Shown here in pieces: positions 1 to 7,900 of a stretch of 32,407 nucleotides of DNA. The first letter of the stretch is position 1. Each line of letters opens with the position of its first letter. The notes beneath the pieces are model-generated. The model did no database searches. It was not told the DNA's origin and saw nothing but the letters and a program-made list of their open reading frames with translations. Both the position numbers and the translations under genes were made by a program. The stretch comes from Olsenella profusa F0195 (GTDB taxonomy: Bacteria > Actinomycetota > Coriobacteriia > Coriobacteriales > Atopobiaceae), in contig NZ_AWEZ01000047.1 in NCBI RefSeq assembly GCF_000468755.1, positions 1-32,407 on the forward strand. The letters are read 5' to 3'.

Positions 1-8
1 GACGCACA

Positions 9-46
9 GGCCCCTACCCGCATATGTGCAGGTAGGGGCCTTATCA
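9..46 (+). terminator. Strong hairpin at the left edge, plus-strand terminator-like
   Basis: A perfect 10-bp stem, GGCCCCTACC (9-18) with GGTAGGGGCC (31-40), closes a 12-nt loop and is followed on the plus strand by a T-rich but broken tract (TTATCATTTAATTT). It would terminate transcription entering from the left, so it may belong to a host gene just outside the window. Weak T-run, so the call is moderate. Confidence 0.5.
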
Positions 47-130
47 TTTAATTTCGCTCATACGTTCAGTACGCATATCAGCGCATAAGATTGCATAGAG
101 ACGCACGGATTTAACCCATAATTAGCCCAT
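41..130. other. Gene-free left flank, AT-richer
   Basis: This 90-nt stretch is visibly more AT-rich than the phage genes and has no open frame of note. Because it lies beyond the last late gene and opposite the integrase end, the left attachment site is expected here or just outside. I compared it by eye with 32379-32407 and found no convincing shared core. Confidence 0.3.
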
Positions 131-164
131 CAAAAAGCCCCCACCCGCCGAGGCGGATGGGGGG
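131..164 (-). terminator. Late operon intrinsic terminator
   Basis: On the minus strand a 12-bp stem (163-152 with 149-138, one G-U pair) with a tight loop is followed directly by CTTTTTG. It lies 33 nt past the stop codon of the last late gene (197), the expected end of the structural and lysis transcript. Confidence 0.85.
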
Positions 165-196
165 TCGTCGCGTGTGGTGCGTATGCGGCACGCCAC

Positions 197-1069
197 CTAG
201 CGCCCGGGGGCGAGGACGGCGGCGATGATGCGGGCCATCACGAGGTGGCCGTCCCTGTTTGGGTGGATGCCGTCGCCGGAGTACCCCTGGACGCCGGGGT
301 TGTCGGCGTTGGTGAAGTACCTCTCCCTGACGGCAGGGATCGTCCCGTTGAGCTGCGGCACCTGGAAGTCGACCCACTCGAAGCCGTAGTCGGCCCTCTC
401 CGCCTCGAGCGCGGCCTCATACTGCCGAATCTTAGCCAGGGCGGCTGAGGCCTCGGCCGCGCCCAGGCTTGATGGCGGCTTTATGCGGTTGTCCCTCACC
501 CACAGGACGCGGCACGCGGGCCACTTGCTGGCGACGTACTCGATGACGTGCTCGACGGCGCCGATGTACGTCGACGTGTCGTGCTCTGATCCCGGGTCAG
601 AGTGCGTGCCGAGCGCAACTCCGTACGCGGCGTCGTTGATGGAGCTCGCGATGACGACGGCGTCCGGGGCACCTGCGCCCGCGTATCCCTCTATCTGGGC
701 GACGACGCTCGACCCGTGCGACGAGACGGCCGTGGTGCAGTCGTTCTTAACGACGTCGATGACGTCACACCCGGCGTACTCGTGCATGCGGGTCGCCATG
801 GACGCTGAGTCCGTGACCGCGAAGAAGCGCGAGTCGCCAGCGAACATCACGACCATCCCGGCGAGCGGCTTCGTCGCGGCGCCCGACCCGCCGGTGCCGC
901 CCTGCGCCCTCGGGAGCGTGAGCGACAGGTCAAGGGTACCGTCAGACGCCACCGCCGCCGTGCCTGTCGCGGCGTCGCCCTCGGCCACCGAGAGCCTGAC
1001 GCCCTCCACCCTGCCGACGATGTCGTAGGTGGTGCCGCCGACGCGGACGTGCCTTATTTCGTTTGCCAT
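197..1069 (-). CDS. SGNH/GDSL-type hydrolase with phage N-terminal domain
   Basis: A 290-residue protein. The first about 60 residues (MANEIRHVRVGGTTYDI, then a short beta-rich, glycine-rich linker) look like a virion attachment segment. The rest has SGNH hydrolase landmarks: a GDS motif with the nucleophile near Ser80 (MFAGDSRF), an Asn block near residue 145 (ASSIND) and a C-terminal DGIHP motif giving Asp266 and His269. This fold removes acyl or acetyl groups from carbohydrates, so deacetylation of host surface polysaccharide or peptidoglycan is a reasonable inference, not shown. The ATG at 1069 is chosen over one four codons upstream because GGAG lies 6 nt before it. It is the last gene of the late operon, after the endolysin, an unusual place for a virion enzyme. 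Confidence 0.75.
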   Translation of the reverse strand: MANEIRHVRVGGTTYDIVGRVEGVRLSVAEGDAATGTAAVASDGTLDLSLTLPRAQGGTGGSGAATKPLAGMVVMFAGDSRFFAVTDSASMATRMHEYAGCDVIDVVKNDCTTAVSSHGSSVVAQIEGYAGAGAPDAVVIASSINDAAYGVALGTHSDPGSEHDTSTYIGAVEHVIEYVASKWPACRVLWVRDNRIKPPSSLGAAEASAALAKIRQYEAALEAERADYGFEWVDFQVPQLNGTIPAVRERYFTNADNPGVQGYSGDGIHPNRDGHLVMARIIAAVLAPGR

Positions 1070-1163
1070 TGGCAACTCCAACCTTGTCTCACGACACGAC
1101 CAGCGTGTCTCCGTCGACGCAGCGTGGTGGCGCGAGCGTCGGAGCCAATCGTCCTCAGCGTGA

Positions 1164-2039
1164 TCATGGCTGCGCCTGGCCGTCCGTGGTCACGCTCAGC
1201 TTTATCTCTGATAGCTTGGCGGCCACGGCGTCGGAGACGGCCTTGGCGACGGCCTCCGGGTCGGCGCCCTGGGCGCTCGCAAGCGTCCTGATGGCCTCCG
1301 TGAGCGCCGTGATGGTGGTCTGCAGCTCCTGGATGCGCAGATTGGTGTCCACGACATTGGCCAGCACATCATGCTGCCCATCGGAGCCGAGCACGGACTG
1401 GATGTCCTGGATGCGCATATTGGTGTCCATGAGATTCGTCCAGGCCGTGCCTGGCGTGGTGTCAATCTGATTGCCGCCATTGGTAAAGGCCCAGACATCG
1501 GATGGTGTAGGCAAGTCATCCTCGCTTTCCGCGGAGCCTGCTCCGCTTGTGATTCTTGCGTGTAGGCTGGCCCACTTCGAGCCAGTCGGATCCTCGCCAT
1601 TTGGCGAGTAGGGCAGCGGGCAGCATTTGCGGCTCGCGTCGTAGTGGCGCACCACGCGGGACGCCGGCACGCCGAATTGCGTCATCAGCTCGCGCACGAG
1701 CTGGGAGAGGTAGGCAATCTGCGTGCCGGTAAAAGGCCCGCCATTATTGCATACCTCGATGGAGACGCTATTGGCATTGGTGATGCCGTAGCGCCCATGG
1801 CCATCGCCGACGGCCCATGTGTAGTATCTGCTCAAGTCAGGGTTATACTTCCAGACGCCGGAATCGTCGATGAAGAAATCCGCAGATGCATTGCGATTTC
1901 CGCCGCTGAAGTACTTGCAATTGGCAAGTGCGCTGCCGGCTTTGGAGCTGCCAGACCCCGTGTAGTGCACGATGATGTAGCGTACCCCTCCCGGCCTGCG
2001 GGAGAGGTTGTAGCTACCTGTGTATGTATGGATTTGCAT
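1164..2039 (-). CDS. Endolysin, N-acetylmuramoyl-L-alanine amidase (Amidase_2 type)
   Basis: A 291-residue cell-wall hydrolase that would cut the amide bond between N-acetylmuramic acid and L-alanine at lysis. The N-terminal domain (about 1-150) has the Amidase_2 pattern: YIIVHYTG with the first zinc ligand at His25, a central GGNRNASADFFID segment, and VVRHYDASRKCCP giving His132 and Cys139/140 as the other ligands. The C-terminal part has two similar segments (LMDTNMRIQDIQ and VVDTNLRIQELQ) leading into an alanine-rich coiled coil, as in other actinophage lysins; it probably binds the wall or oligomerises. No signal peptide, so export relies on the holins. There is no Shine-Dalgarno site before the ATG, which sits 3 nt after the stop of the holin-like gene, so translation is probably coupled. 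Confidence 0.92.
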   Translation of the reverse strand: MQIHTYTGSYNLSRRPGGVRYIIVHYTGSGSSKAGSALANCKYFSGGNRNASADFFIDDSGVWKYNPDLSRYYTWAVGDGHGRYGITNANSVSIEVCNNGGPFTGTQIAYLSQLVRELMTQFGVPASRVVRHYDASRKCCPLPYSPNGEDPTGSKWASLHARITSGAGSAESEDDLPTPSDVWAFTNGGNQIDTTPGTAWTNLMDTNMRIQDIQSVLGSDGQHDVLANVVDTNLRIQELQTTITALTEAIRTLASAQGADPEAVAKAVSDAVAAKLSEIKLSVTTDGQAQP

Positions 2040-2042
2040 AAT

Positions 2043-2393
2043 CTATGCAATTGTCTGTGGGTCTACGCTTGTGTCGGCAGCAGTCTTGCCGTCTCCCGCC
2101 ATGAGGTCGCCGACCTTGGTCACACCGTCTGTCGCCGTGGCCTCGAGCACCGCCACGGCCTGCGTGGACGTGAGTCCGAGATTGATGAGCTTGCCGAGCT
2201 GCCTGCCGACCACCTGCCCCGTGGTGGTGGGATTGGTGCGCCAGGCGCTGTACGCGGTCGTGGCCACGATTATCACCAGGCACACGACGCTCGTCACCAG
2301 CCCGCCATCGAGCTTGTAGCCCATGGCGGCCGCCACGCTCACGGCGGCGCTGGCGATGATGCCAATCCAGCTCTTGACCTTGTCAGATGTCAT
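2043..2393 (-). CDS. Holin-like membrane protein (LLH-like)
   Basis: A 116-residue protein with a short charged N-terminus (MTSDKVKSW), one or two hydrophobic segments (about residues 9-24 and 31-50) and a hydrophilic C-terminal half rich in Ala, Thr and Gly. Size, topology and position directly before the amidase fit a phage holin of the LLH superfamily, which permeabilises the membrane so the lysin can reach the wall. The start is set by AGGAGG four nt upstream of the ATG; a longer open frame upstream has no support. A second holin of a different family lies two genes away, so this one could also be an antiholin. Confidence 0.7.
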   Translation of the reverse strand: MTSDKVKSWIGIIASAAVSVAAAMGYKLDGGLVTSVVCLVIIVATTAYSAWRTNPTTTGQVVGRQLGKLINLGLTSTQAVAVLEATATDGVTKVGDLMAGDGKTAADTSVDPQTIA

Positions 2394-2411
2394 ATGTCCT
2401 CCTCTTGACGC

Positions 2412-2436
2412 ATGCGCAGGCACGTGGCCTGCGCAT
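2412..2436 (-). other. Perfect hairpin before the second holin gene
   Basis: TGCGCAGGC (2413-2421) and GCCTGCGCA (2427-2435) form a 9-bp perfect stem, extended by one A-T pair, around a 5-nt loop. It lies in a 71-nt gap in the lysis cassette, ending 7-8 nt before the AGGAGG site of the downstream gene. No T-run follows, so it is more likely to affect RNA stability or translation than to terminate. Confidence 0.5.
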
Positions 2437-2464
2437 TGATGGGCTGTATCACTGGCTCGTGGCT

Positions 2465-2644
2465 CTACCGCTTGCGACCACGCCACCTCTTGGGGGTGCC
2501 GCCCTCGCTGGTGACCCTCACAAGCTCCTCGTGCTGGCAGAAGCTGCAGTGCCACCCCTCCCACGTCTGGCTCCCAGCCGTGTCCTCGCGGACTGGCACC
2601 ATGACGCTGCCGCACACGGGGCACCTGCGCTCGACCGGAGGCAT
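2465..2644 (-). CDS. Small zinc-ribbon protein in lysis cassette
   Basis: A 59-residue protein found by translating the gap between the two holin genes. It has two cysteine pairs, RRCPVCGS near residues 7-13 and WHCSFCQH near residues 31-38, spaced as a zinc ribbon, and ends in a very basic tail (PKRWRGRKR). The ATG follows the stop of the r1t holin directly (TAGATG), with GGGAG inside that gene's end as ribosome binding site, so translation is coupled. Its role is unknown; a nucleic-acid-binding or regulatory job is suggested only by the fold and the basic tail. Confidence 0.72.
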   Translation of the reverse strand: MPPVERRCPVCGSVMVPVREDTAGSQTWEGWHCSFCQHEELVRVTSEGGTPKRWRGRKR

Positions 2645-2863
2645 CTACTCGGCTCCCTCGGCGGCGTCGACCTCGGGCAGGCCCGCCATGCTGGTCAGCA
2701 GGCTGACGATGGCCGCGAGCGCGGCGGTCGACGCGACGGCGGCCCAGCTCACCTCGCCCATGGCGGCGCTGGTGCCGATGGCCGCCACGGCGGTCTGTGC
2801 GGCGGTCTTGATGGCGCGGACTCCCGCCGCGGCCCACCACTTGCGGTTAGTGAGATTGCCCAT
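2645..2863 (-). CDS. r1t-type phage holin
   Basis: A 72-residue protein starting MGNLTNRKWWAAAGVRAIKT, the typical opening of the phage r1t holin family, followed by two hydrophobic segments (about residues 15-33 and 41-60) and an acidic end (LPEVDAAEGAE). Length and topology match the family. It would make membrane lesions that trigger lysis. The ATG at 2863 is preferred because GGAG lies 7 nt upstream; the ATG two codons earlier is too close to that site. Confidence 0.9.
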   Translation of the reverse strand: MGNLTNRKWWAAAGVRAIKTAAQTAVAAIGTSAAMGEVSWAAVASTAALAAIVSLLTSMAGLPEVDAAEGAE

Positions 2864-2968
2864 TGTCATTCTCCTTTTCTCTGTGTCTCCGCAGGTAGAC
2901 GGCTCGTTGTGAGCCCGTTTACGGCATCTTTCCGTGGCGCCTGGGCAATGGTGGCCGCATGGTGGCGC

Positions 2969-3298
2969 CTATCTTCCCTGCATGTCGTCCATGCGTATCT
3001 CCAGGTGCTTCACGCGGCCGCGCAGGCCGTCCACGTCCTGGGAGAGCCTGGCTATCTCGCGGCCGTGCCCGTCAATCATGCGGCGCAGCTCCCGCACGTC
3101 ATCGCGGGTCTCTGAGACCATGCCGGATATACTGTCGAGCTTGTCGTTCAGCATCTGCTGCCTGGCCACCTCAGTGTCCTGGCGCTGCCCGTCGTCTCCC
3201 CACTTGGACACCATCGAGAGCACAAGGGCTCCGGCCGCCACGAGCATGGAGACGAGCGCGACTATTTGGTCAAATGTAAGTGGGTTGATGCCAATCAC
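2969..3298 (-). CDS. Membrane-anchored coiled-coil protein of the lysis module
   Basis: About 109 residues: one N-terminal transmembrane segment (QIVALVSMLVAAGALVLSMV, near residues 11-30) followed by a long charged heptad region (LNDKLDSISGMVSETRDDV and onward to the C-terminus). Such N-in anchored coiled coils occur next to holins in many siphoviruses (compare XhlA-like and DUF2746-like proteins); a scaffold or modulator role in lysis is inferred. The start is uncertain. GTG at 3298 is the first in-frame accepted start after the previous gene, but it lies inside a near-perfect AAGTGAGGTGAT ribosome binding site; the same site before terL serves a start about 9 nt after GAGG, where here only ATC or ATT would be in frame. 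Confidence 0.65.
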   Translation of the reverse strand: MIGINPLTFDQIVALVSMLVAAGALVLSMVSKWGDDGQRQDTEVARQQMLNDKLDSISGMVSETRDDVRELRRMIDGHGREIARLSQDVDGLRGRVKHLEIRMDDMQGR

Positions 3299-3303
3299 CT
3301 CAC

Positions 3304-4806
3304 TTACTGGTTGCCGACGGGGACGGATATCTGGCCCGAGTAGTCGCCGCCGGAGGCGGCGCGGGCCATGATGCGGCCGTCGGTCATGACGTACAGGTAG
3401 CCGATGTGGGCGCCGTCGGTGATGGACCCCATCCCGGCGAACGCCTTCCCGTCCGGGAGCGTCGATATCAGCTCGAACGTCACGCCGTCTATCTTGCCGA
3501 GCTCGCGCCACGCGTAGTCCGGCTGGAGCGTCATGTTAAGCACCTGCACGACGGCGCAGAACCCGCGGAGCGCATACCACACGGCACCAGCGACCACGCT
3601 CTCCCACGCCGCGCTCATGAGGTTGCGCGAGACGCCGGAGCCGTACTGGCGGTAGAACGAGAGGCCGTGGCCGTACATGTTGACGGACTCGAAGCCGTCG
3701 TTGCCGCGCTCGAGGAGCATGGACGCCACGGAGCCGTTTGGCCTCATGTCGATGCCCAGGCCCGCCCCGCGCGTCAGGTAGAGGCCGCCGAACTCGTTGA
3801 CGGTGTTGCCGGTGCCGATGGTCGCGTACCTGAGCGACGTGCCGTCCCCGCCGTCGACGTGCCAGCTCCCGAGCTGCAGGGAGCCGTCGTTGAAGCTCGC
3901 GCCATCCCGCGTGACCGTGCCGCCGACCGACGTGCCGGACGTGCGGAAGTCCACCGAGTCGGAGTCAATCGTGACATTCGCCCCGGCCGGGTCACCGATG
4001 GTGGCCGTCGTGCCGTAGACGGGCGTCGAGCACGACTGCCACACGCTGCCGTCCCAGAGCAGCGTCATTGTGGTCGATGGGATGGTGTAGGCATAAGGCG
4101 TGCCATTCGTCATGATTGGGTGCGCGTCCCCGCCGTCTATCGACAGCATGGGGCTCGGTGCGACATTGCCGTCTGTGAGCGTGAGATATGCCACCATCCC
4201 CTGCGTGACCGGCGGCATGGTGCCGACGCTGTGGGCGGCCTTGGTCGGCTCCCCGCCGACCGTGTCGCACGTCAGGTGCGCGATGAGCACCTGGCTCTCA
4301 GGCATCTTGATGGGCGTCGCCGTCACGGGCACGCCCGTGCACGGCTCAGAAATGTTGTGCATGGCCCTGCCGTCGTCCGCGCAGGCATCGTCCTCGGCCG
4401 TGGCCGTCACGACGTGGTCTCCCTCGCTGACGCGCACGGTGACCGACCCCGCCTTGGTGAGGTGCCCCACGGCCACGCCATCCACAAGAATGTTGGTCTG
4501 CAGGTAGTCGCCGGGCACCCCGCCCTCGAGCGTGCCTGGCCAAGAGGCCGTGACGAGCAGACCCTGGGCGCTCGCCGTGAGGCCGGTCGGCCTGCCGGGC
4601 GCCACCGTGTCGCCGACGTGCGTGGCCATGCTCGCGCCGCCTCCGACGAGCGGCCCCATGACCGTGCGTGTGCCGTCGGAATTGTATACGCTGATAGATC
4701 CGCTCTGGCGCGTGCGCATGCCGTGCGCGACGTCACGCGCGTCGGCGGCCACGCGGGCCATCAGCTCGGCCGGGCTCATGAGCCCGGTCAGCTTGCCATG
4801 CCTCAT
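3304..4806 (-). CDS. Tail tip / fibre structural protein
   Basis: A 500-residue virion protein, the last structural gene before the lysis cassette. The N-terminus (MSPAELMARVAADARDVAHG, then a beta-strand GSISVYNSDGTRTVMG) is typical of proteins sitting at the distal end of a siphovirus tail. A Fibronectin-III/Big-like stretch follows (about 90-190, GRPTGLTASAQGLLVTASWP) and the rest is beta-rich and low in charge, with repeated Gly/Ser/Thr segments. This suits a baseplate-distal or receptor-binding protein, but receptor binding is inferred. The ATG lies one base after the stop of the upstream gene, with GGGAGG 9 nt before it. Confidence 0.7.
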   Translation of the reverse strand: MRHGKLTGLMSPAELMARVAADARDVAHGMRTRQSGSISVYNSDGTRTVMGPLVGGGASMATHVGDTVAPGRPTGLTASAQGLLVTASWPGTLEGGVPGDYLQTNILVDGVAVGHLTKAGSVTVRVSEGDHVVTATAEDDACADDGRAMHNISEPCTGVPVTATPIKMPESQVLIAHLTCDTVGGEPTKAAHSVGTMPPVTQGMVAYLTLTDGNVAPSPMLSIDGGDAHPIMTNGTPYAYTIPSTTMTLLWDGSVWQSCSTPVYGTTATIGDPAGANVTIDSDSVDFRTSGTSVGGTVTRDGASFNDGSLQLGSWHVDGGDGTSLRYATIGTGNTVNEFGGLYLTRGAGLGIDMRPNGSVASMLLERGNDGFESVNMYGHGLSFYRQYGSGVSRNLMSAAWESVVAGAVWYALRGFCAVVQVLNMTLQPDYAWRELGKIDGVTFELISTLPDGKAFAGMGSITDGAHIGYLYVMTDGRIMARAASGGDYSGQISVPVGNQ

Positions 4807-4807
4807 G

Positions 4808-5995
4808 CTAGAGCGCCTCCCATGGGTCGGGAATTGGGTCGAAGGTGAGCTTGACCTCGTCGGACAGCCTCCCGGACATCTCCATGAGGCGCATGGTATA
4901 TATGCCATCAGGGAGCGCGGGGTGGCCCTCGACGAAGAGGTCGACGAGCTGGCCGGGCCACACCACGCCAGGGGTCACCGGGCAGGCCGCGTCCGAGGCG
5001 TGCACGGAGCACGTCACCTGGGCGATCGGGGAGCCGCCCGCGCTCAGACGGGCGTCGCCGTGGCGCGCGACCAGGTCGGCATTGTCCCAGTCGGTCGAGG
5101 ACGCCGTGCCCTCCACGAGCGGCCACGGGTCGCGCGTGTGGCAGAGGCGCATGTCCTCGGAGAGGTGGCAGAGCGTGCCCTCGTCCTGTCCGGAGCCGGT
5201 GGCGTAGACGCGCATGGTGGGCGCGCCGTGTGCCACCTTGATGTCATCGCACGTGCCGCCGCCCCTGTACCACGTGATGGTCGGGATGCCGTCGGCCTGG
5301 GTGAGGTACGGCTCGGCGTCCGACCCAGCCAGGAAGACCCACTCGAGGCGGTTGTCGGGGAGGATGCGCGGCCGCAGCTGCATGTCCGGGCCGCCGTCGA
5401 CGTCGGCAATCTCCGTGATGAGCTTCTTCGCGGAATTATTGGACACATTATATCCATGGTATGTGCGCTCGTGTGAGCCGCCCTCGCCGGTGTACTGCCA
5501 GAGTATAGGCAGGTGTCCGCCCGGCTTGTCCTCCGTGGCGAGCACGCCTATCTCCGCTGCTATGCCGCGCAGAGACATGCCAGAGAAATTGATGTTGTCG
5601 TGCGTGGTCGAGCCCTCGCCCGCCCCGAACATCTCCTCGTGCACCACATACCGGCTGGCCAGGAAGTCCAGGGGAGAGACGAGGTCGAATCTCGTGTCGA
5701 GCGCCGAGTCCGTCCTCATGCCGACCATCCCGGCGACGACCGGCGCGCCGTCCCACCCGAGCACGATGCCGCGCCGGTAAGGCGCGAGCTGCGAGACGCG
5801 CCCGTCCTGGCTCTCCGCCGAGAGCGCCGTCCACGGCACGGTGAGGCCGCTTGCGTCGCCCTCACCGAGGCCCTTCTCGCGCGTCGTGCTGAGCGAGCAC
5901 GACGAGACGGTGAGCGTCCACAAGAGGCTCGGGATGTCTATCGACGCCAGTAGCCGCCCGGTCGGGACGTCGAAGGTGTACACCTCCCAGGCCAT
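4808..5995 (-). CDS. Minor tail protein (Gp37-like/tail-associated)
   Basis: A 395-residue protein starting MAWEVYTFDVPTGRLLASID. Its opening resembles the siphovirus ReqiPepy6 Gp37-like family, tail tube-base proteins that recall the phage T4 gp27 fold (residues about 1-130 barrel, NNSAKKLITEIADVDGGPDM near 190-210 a conserved segment, a second barrel towards LPDGIYTMRLMEMSGRLSDE). It probably forms part of the tail hub. The start overlaps the upstream stop by one base (TGATG) and has only a weak ribosome binding site, so translation is coupled. Confidence 0.65.
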   Translation of the reverse strand: MAWEVYTFDVPTGRLLASIDIPSLLWTLTVSSCSLSTTREKGLGEGDASGLTVPWTALSAESQDGRVSQLAPYRRGIVLGWDGAPVVAGMVGMRTDSALDTRFDLVSPLDFLASRYVVHEEMFGAGEGSTTHDNINFSGMSLRGIAAEIGVLATEDKPGGHLPILWQYTGEGGSHERTYHGYNVSNNSAKKLITEIADVDGGPDMQLRPRILPDNRLEWVFLAGSDAEPYLTQADGIPTITWYRGGGTCDDIKVAHGAPTMRVYATGSGQDEGTLCHLSEDMRLCHTRDPWPLVEGTASSTDWDNADLVARHGDARLSAGGSPIAQVTCSVHASDAACPVTPGVVWPGQLVDLFVEGHPALPDGIYTMRLMEMSGRLSDEVKLTFDPIPDPWEAL

Positions 5996-6891
5996 CAGGC
6001 CACGCCCCTGTCCACGACGAGCATGCGCATGCCGACGTTGGCGGCCGGGTAGCCGCCCTTGGTGGCGATGAACTCGACGGCTGCGCCCTCGTGCCAGCCG
6101 TCGCGCACGGACACGACATGCATGCCGGCCGTCATCCTGATGATCTCGCGCAGCTCCTTTGTCTCCCACGCTCCAGAGTACGCAATCTCAGAGGTCACGA
6201 CGGACGAGCCGTCCACCTGCACGTCCGCCACGATGCTTCCCGTGCTCCCGAAGTCGTGCGTGGTCGCCGTGCGGGCGTAGGAGACCTCGACCATGCGGTC
6301 GGTCGGCAGGGTGATGGTGGCCGAGGCGCGCGTGTGCCACGAGGCATTGGCGGCCGAGACCGTCTCCCGCGTCCTGTCGCGCACGTCCGCGAGGATGCCG
6401 AGGCTCGCCCCATAGGGGATGGCGAATCGCCTGCTGTCGGACACGGTCGCCCCGGTCATCGTGGTCGCGGAGCCGGGGACGAGCATGCGGGCCACCTCGG
6501 TGGCGTACGCCGGGACGGCCGGGGCCATCGGCGAGGCGGCCGCCTGGCCCTGCGTGACGCCGAGCGTCACGAGGTTGTCGGCGTCGCCCTGGCTGGCGTC
6601 GTGGGCGGTGAGCCACACGACGTCGATGCGGGGGGACGCACTCGCATTTGCGGTCACGCCTGGCGTGGTGCCACCGCCGAAGTAGGCCTCGGTATACCCA
6701 TCACTATCCGAGCGCGAGCACACGGCCACGCCGGCCGACACCCTGTACGCAAGCGCGAGCCCGGTCACGTCGAGGCCGGTGACCACGCCACGATTGCACC
6801 AGCGTGCCTTGATGATGTGCCGCAAGTCGGAGTCGGTCGTGCCGACCCCGGCCGCCGTCTGTCGTATGCCGAGCGCCACGCTTTCCGCCAT
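5995..6891 (-). CDS. Minor tail / baseplate protein
   Basis: A 298-residue protein. The first about 150 residues (TTDSDLRHIIKARWCNRGVV, then ALAYRVSAGVAVCSR and the PRIDVVWLTAHD segment) match the usual pattern of siphovirus upper-baseplate or fibre-adaptor proteins, where a DVV/RID motif precedes a statement of values in beta strands. The second half looks like a separate beta-sandwich. Exact role unknown. AGGAGG lies 5 nt before the ATG, overlapping the stop of the distal tail gene. Confidence 0.6.
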   Translation of the reverse strand: MAESVALGIRQTAAGVGTTDSDLRHIIKARWCNRGVVTGLDVTGLALAYRVSAGVAVCSRSDSDGYTEAYFGGGTTPGVTANASASPRIDVVWLTAHDASQGDADNLVTLGVTQGQAAASPMAPAVPAYATEVARMLVPGSATTMTGATVSDSRRFAIPYGASLGILADVRDRTRETVSAANASWHTRASATITLPTDRMVEVSYARTATTHDFGSTGSIVADVQVDGSSVVTSEIAYSGAWETKELREIIRMTAGMHVVSVRDGWHEGAAVEFIATKGGYPAANVGMRMLVVDRGVA

Positions 6892-6900
6892 TTCTGCCTC

Positions 6901-7887
6901 CTAGATGTAGGTGTCCCTCGCCTCGACGGCCACGCCGCCCGTCCCATCTGCGGTGAGCACGAGCGAGACCGACCCGCCCGGCTGGATGCGCGGGAAGTGC
7001 CGCTGCGTGAGGTAGCGCGTCACGTCGACGCCATTGACCGACGCCGTGCACGTCCGGCAGTCGATGACCACTGGCTGGGAGCCGACCGGAGCGCCATAGG
7101 CCACCTGGGCGCCGGTGGCCCTGTCGGTGACGGCGAAGCCGCCGGGCATGGAGCCGGACGCGGCGATGGTCGGGTAAGCGATGGACGTGCCAAGATTAGG
7201 GAGCGTGCAGGAGCTCGACGCGCCCTCGGCGGCCGGGCCGTAGGTGAGCGGCCATCCGAGCACGCCTGCGGCGACGGTGCCACCGAGCCCTGACAGCTTG
7301 GGCCCGAACTCGAGTCCCGCCAGCCCCCGGACGGCAGGGGTCATGTAGCCGACGTGCGCGAGCGTCGAGTAGCGATGCGGGTCTGTGCACACGACGGTGA
7401 CGGAGCCCACGAGGACGCCGTCCTGCGTGTGCCTGTCATCCCACTCCGTGCGCAGGTAGCCGGAGCACCACGTGTCGTGTCCGCCCACGCCTGCCGGGTC
7501 GGAGACGGCGTCGAGCGACAGCACGTCTCCGTCGACGGCCATGCCATTCACGGGCACCGCATCAGACGCCGAGCCGTCCTCCACAAGGCGCACGTCCACG
7601 ACGCGATGTCCCATGGCGTCGACCGCCTGGGCGAGCTCTATGGCATCGGCCCTGGTCTCTGCCACGGCCGCCACCTGGATGGTGAGCGTGCGTGGCCCAT
7701 AGAGCACCGAGGCGTCCTCGACGTCGTAGTTACCATCGGCCATGGAGCGGGCTGACGTCGACACCTTGATGTCTGGGTGACCGTACCAGCCCTTCACCTT
7801 CCCGGACATTACGAGCCGACCCGTGCCACTCATGCTGCCGTGGAGCGTCACGTCATCGGCGCCGTCGGCCGATATGACCATGCGCAA
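6901..7887 (-). CDS. Distal tail (Dit-like) protein
   Basis: A 328-residue protein directly downstream of the tape measure gene, where siphoviruses keep the distal tail protein. The N-terminal region has the usual alternation of a Gly-Trp-Tyr-Gly segment (KVKGWYGHPDIKVS), a beta strand with LTIQVAAVAETRADAIELAQAV and then a jelly-roll-like C-terminal half ending in SLVLTADGTGGVAV. It would form the ring joining tube and tip. Start choice: TTG at 7887, 11 nt after GGA of a GGACGTGATT site like the one used at 12106; the ATG at 7881 is further from that site. Confidence 0.72.
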   Translation of the reverse strand: MRMVISADGADDVTLHGSMSGTGRLVMSGKVKGWYGHPDIKVSTSARSMADGNYDVEDASVLYGPRTLTIQVAAVAETRADAIELAQAVDAMGHRVVDVRLVEDGSASDAVPVNGMAVDGDVLSLDAVSDPAGVGGHDTWCSGYLRTEWDDRHTQDGVLVGSVTVVCTDPHRYSTLAHVGYMTPAVRGLAGLEFGPKLSGLGGTVAAGVLGWPLTYGPAAEGASSSCTLPNLGTSIAYPTIAASGSMPGGFAVTDRATGAQVAYGAPVGSQPVVIDCRTCTASVNGVDVTRYLTQRHFPRIQPGGSVSLVLTADGTGGVAVEARDTYI

Positions 7888-7900
7888 TTGGAATCACGTC

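Noticed and set aside
1-110. Attachment-site core shared by the left and right ends
   Set aside because: Only short words such as GACGC are common to both ends; no convincing direct repeat. The right att site may lie outside the window.
1054-1167. 37-codon minus-strand frame with ATGA overlap to the amidase stop
   Set aside because: Arg-rich translation with no binding site, running into the start of the SGNH gene; the coupling signature alone is not enough.
3406-4848. Long plus-strand open frame opposite the tail tip gene
   Set aside because: Same GC-driven shadow pattern; no start site and low-complexity Arg/Ala/His content.
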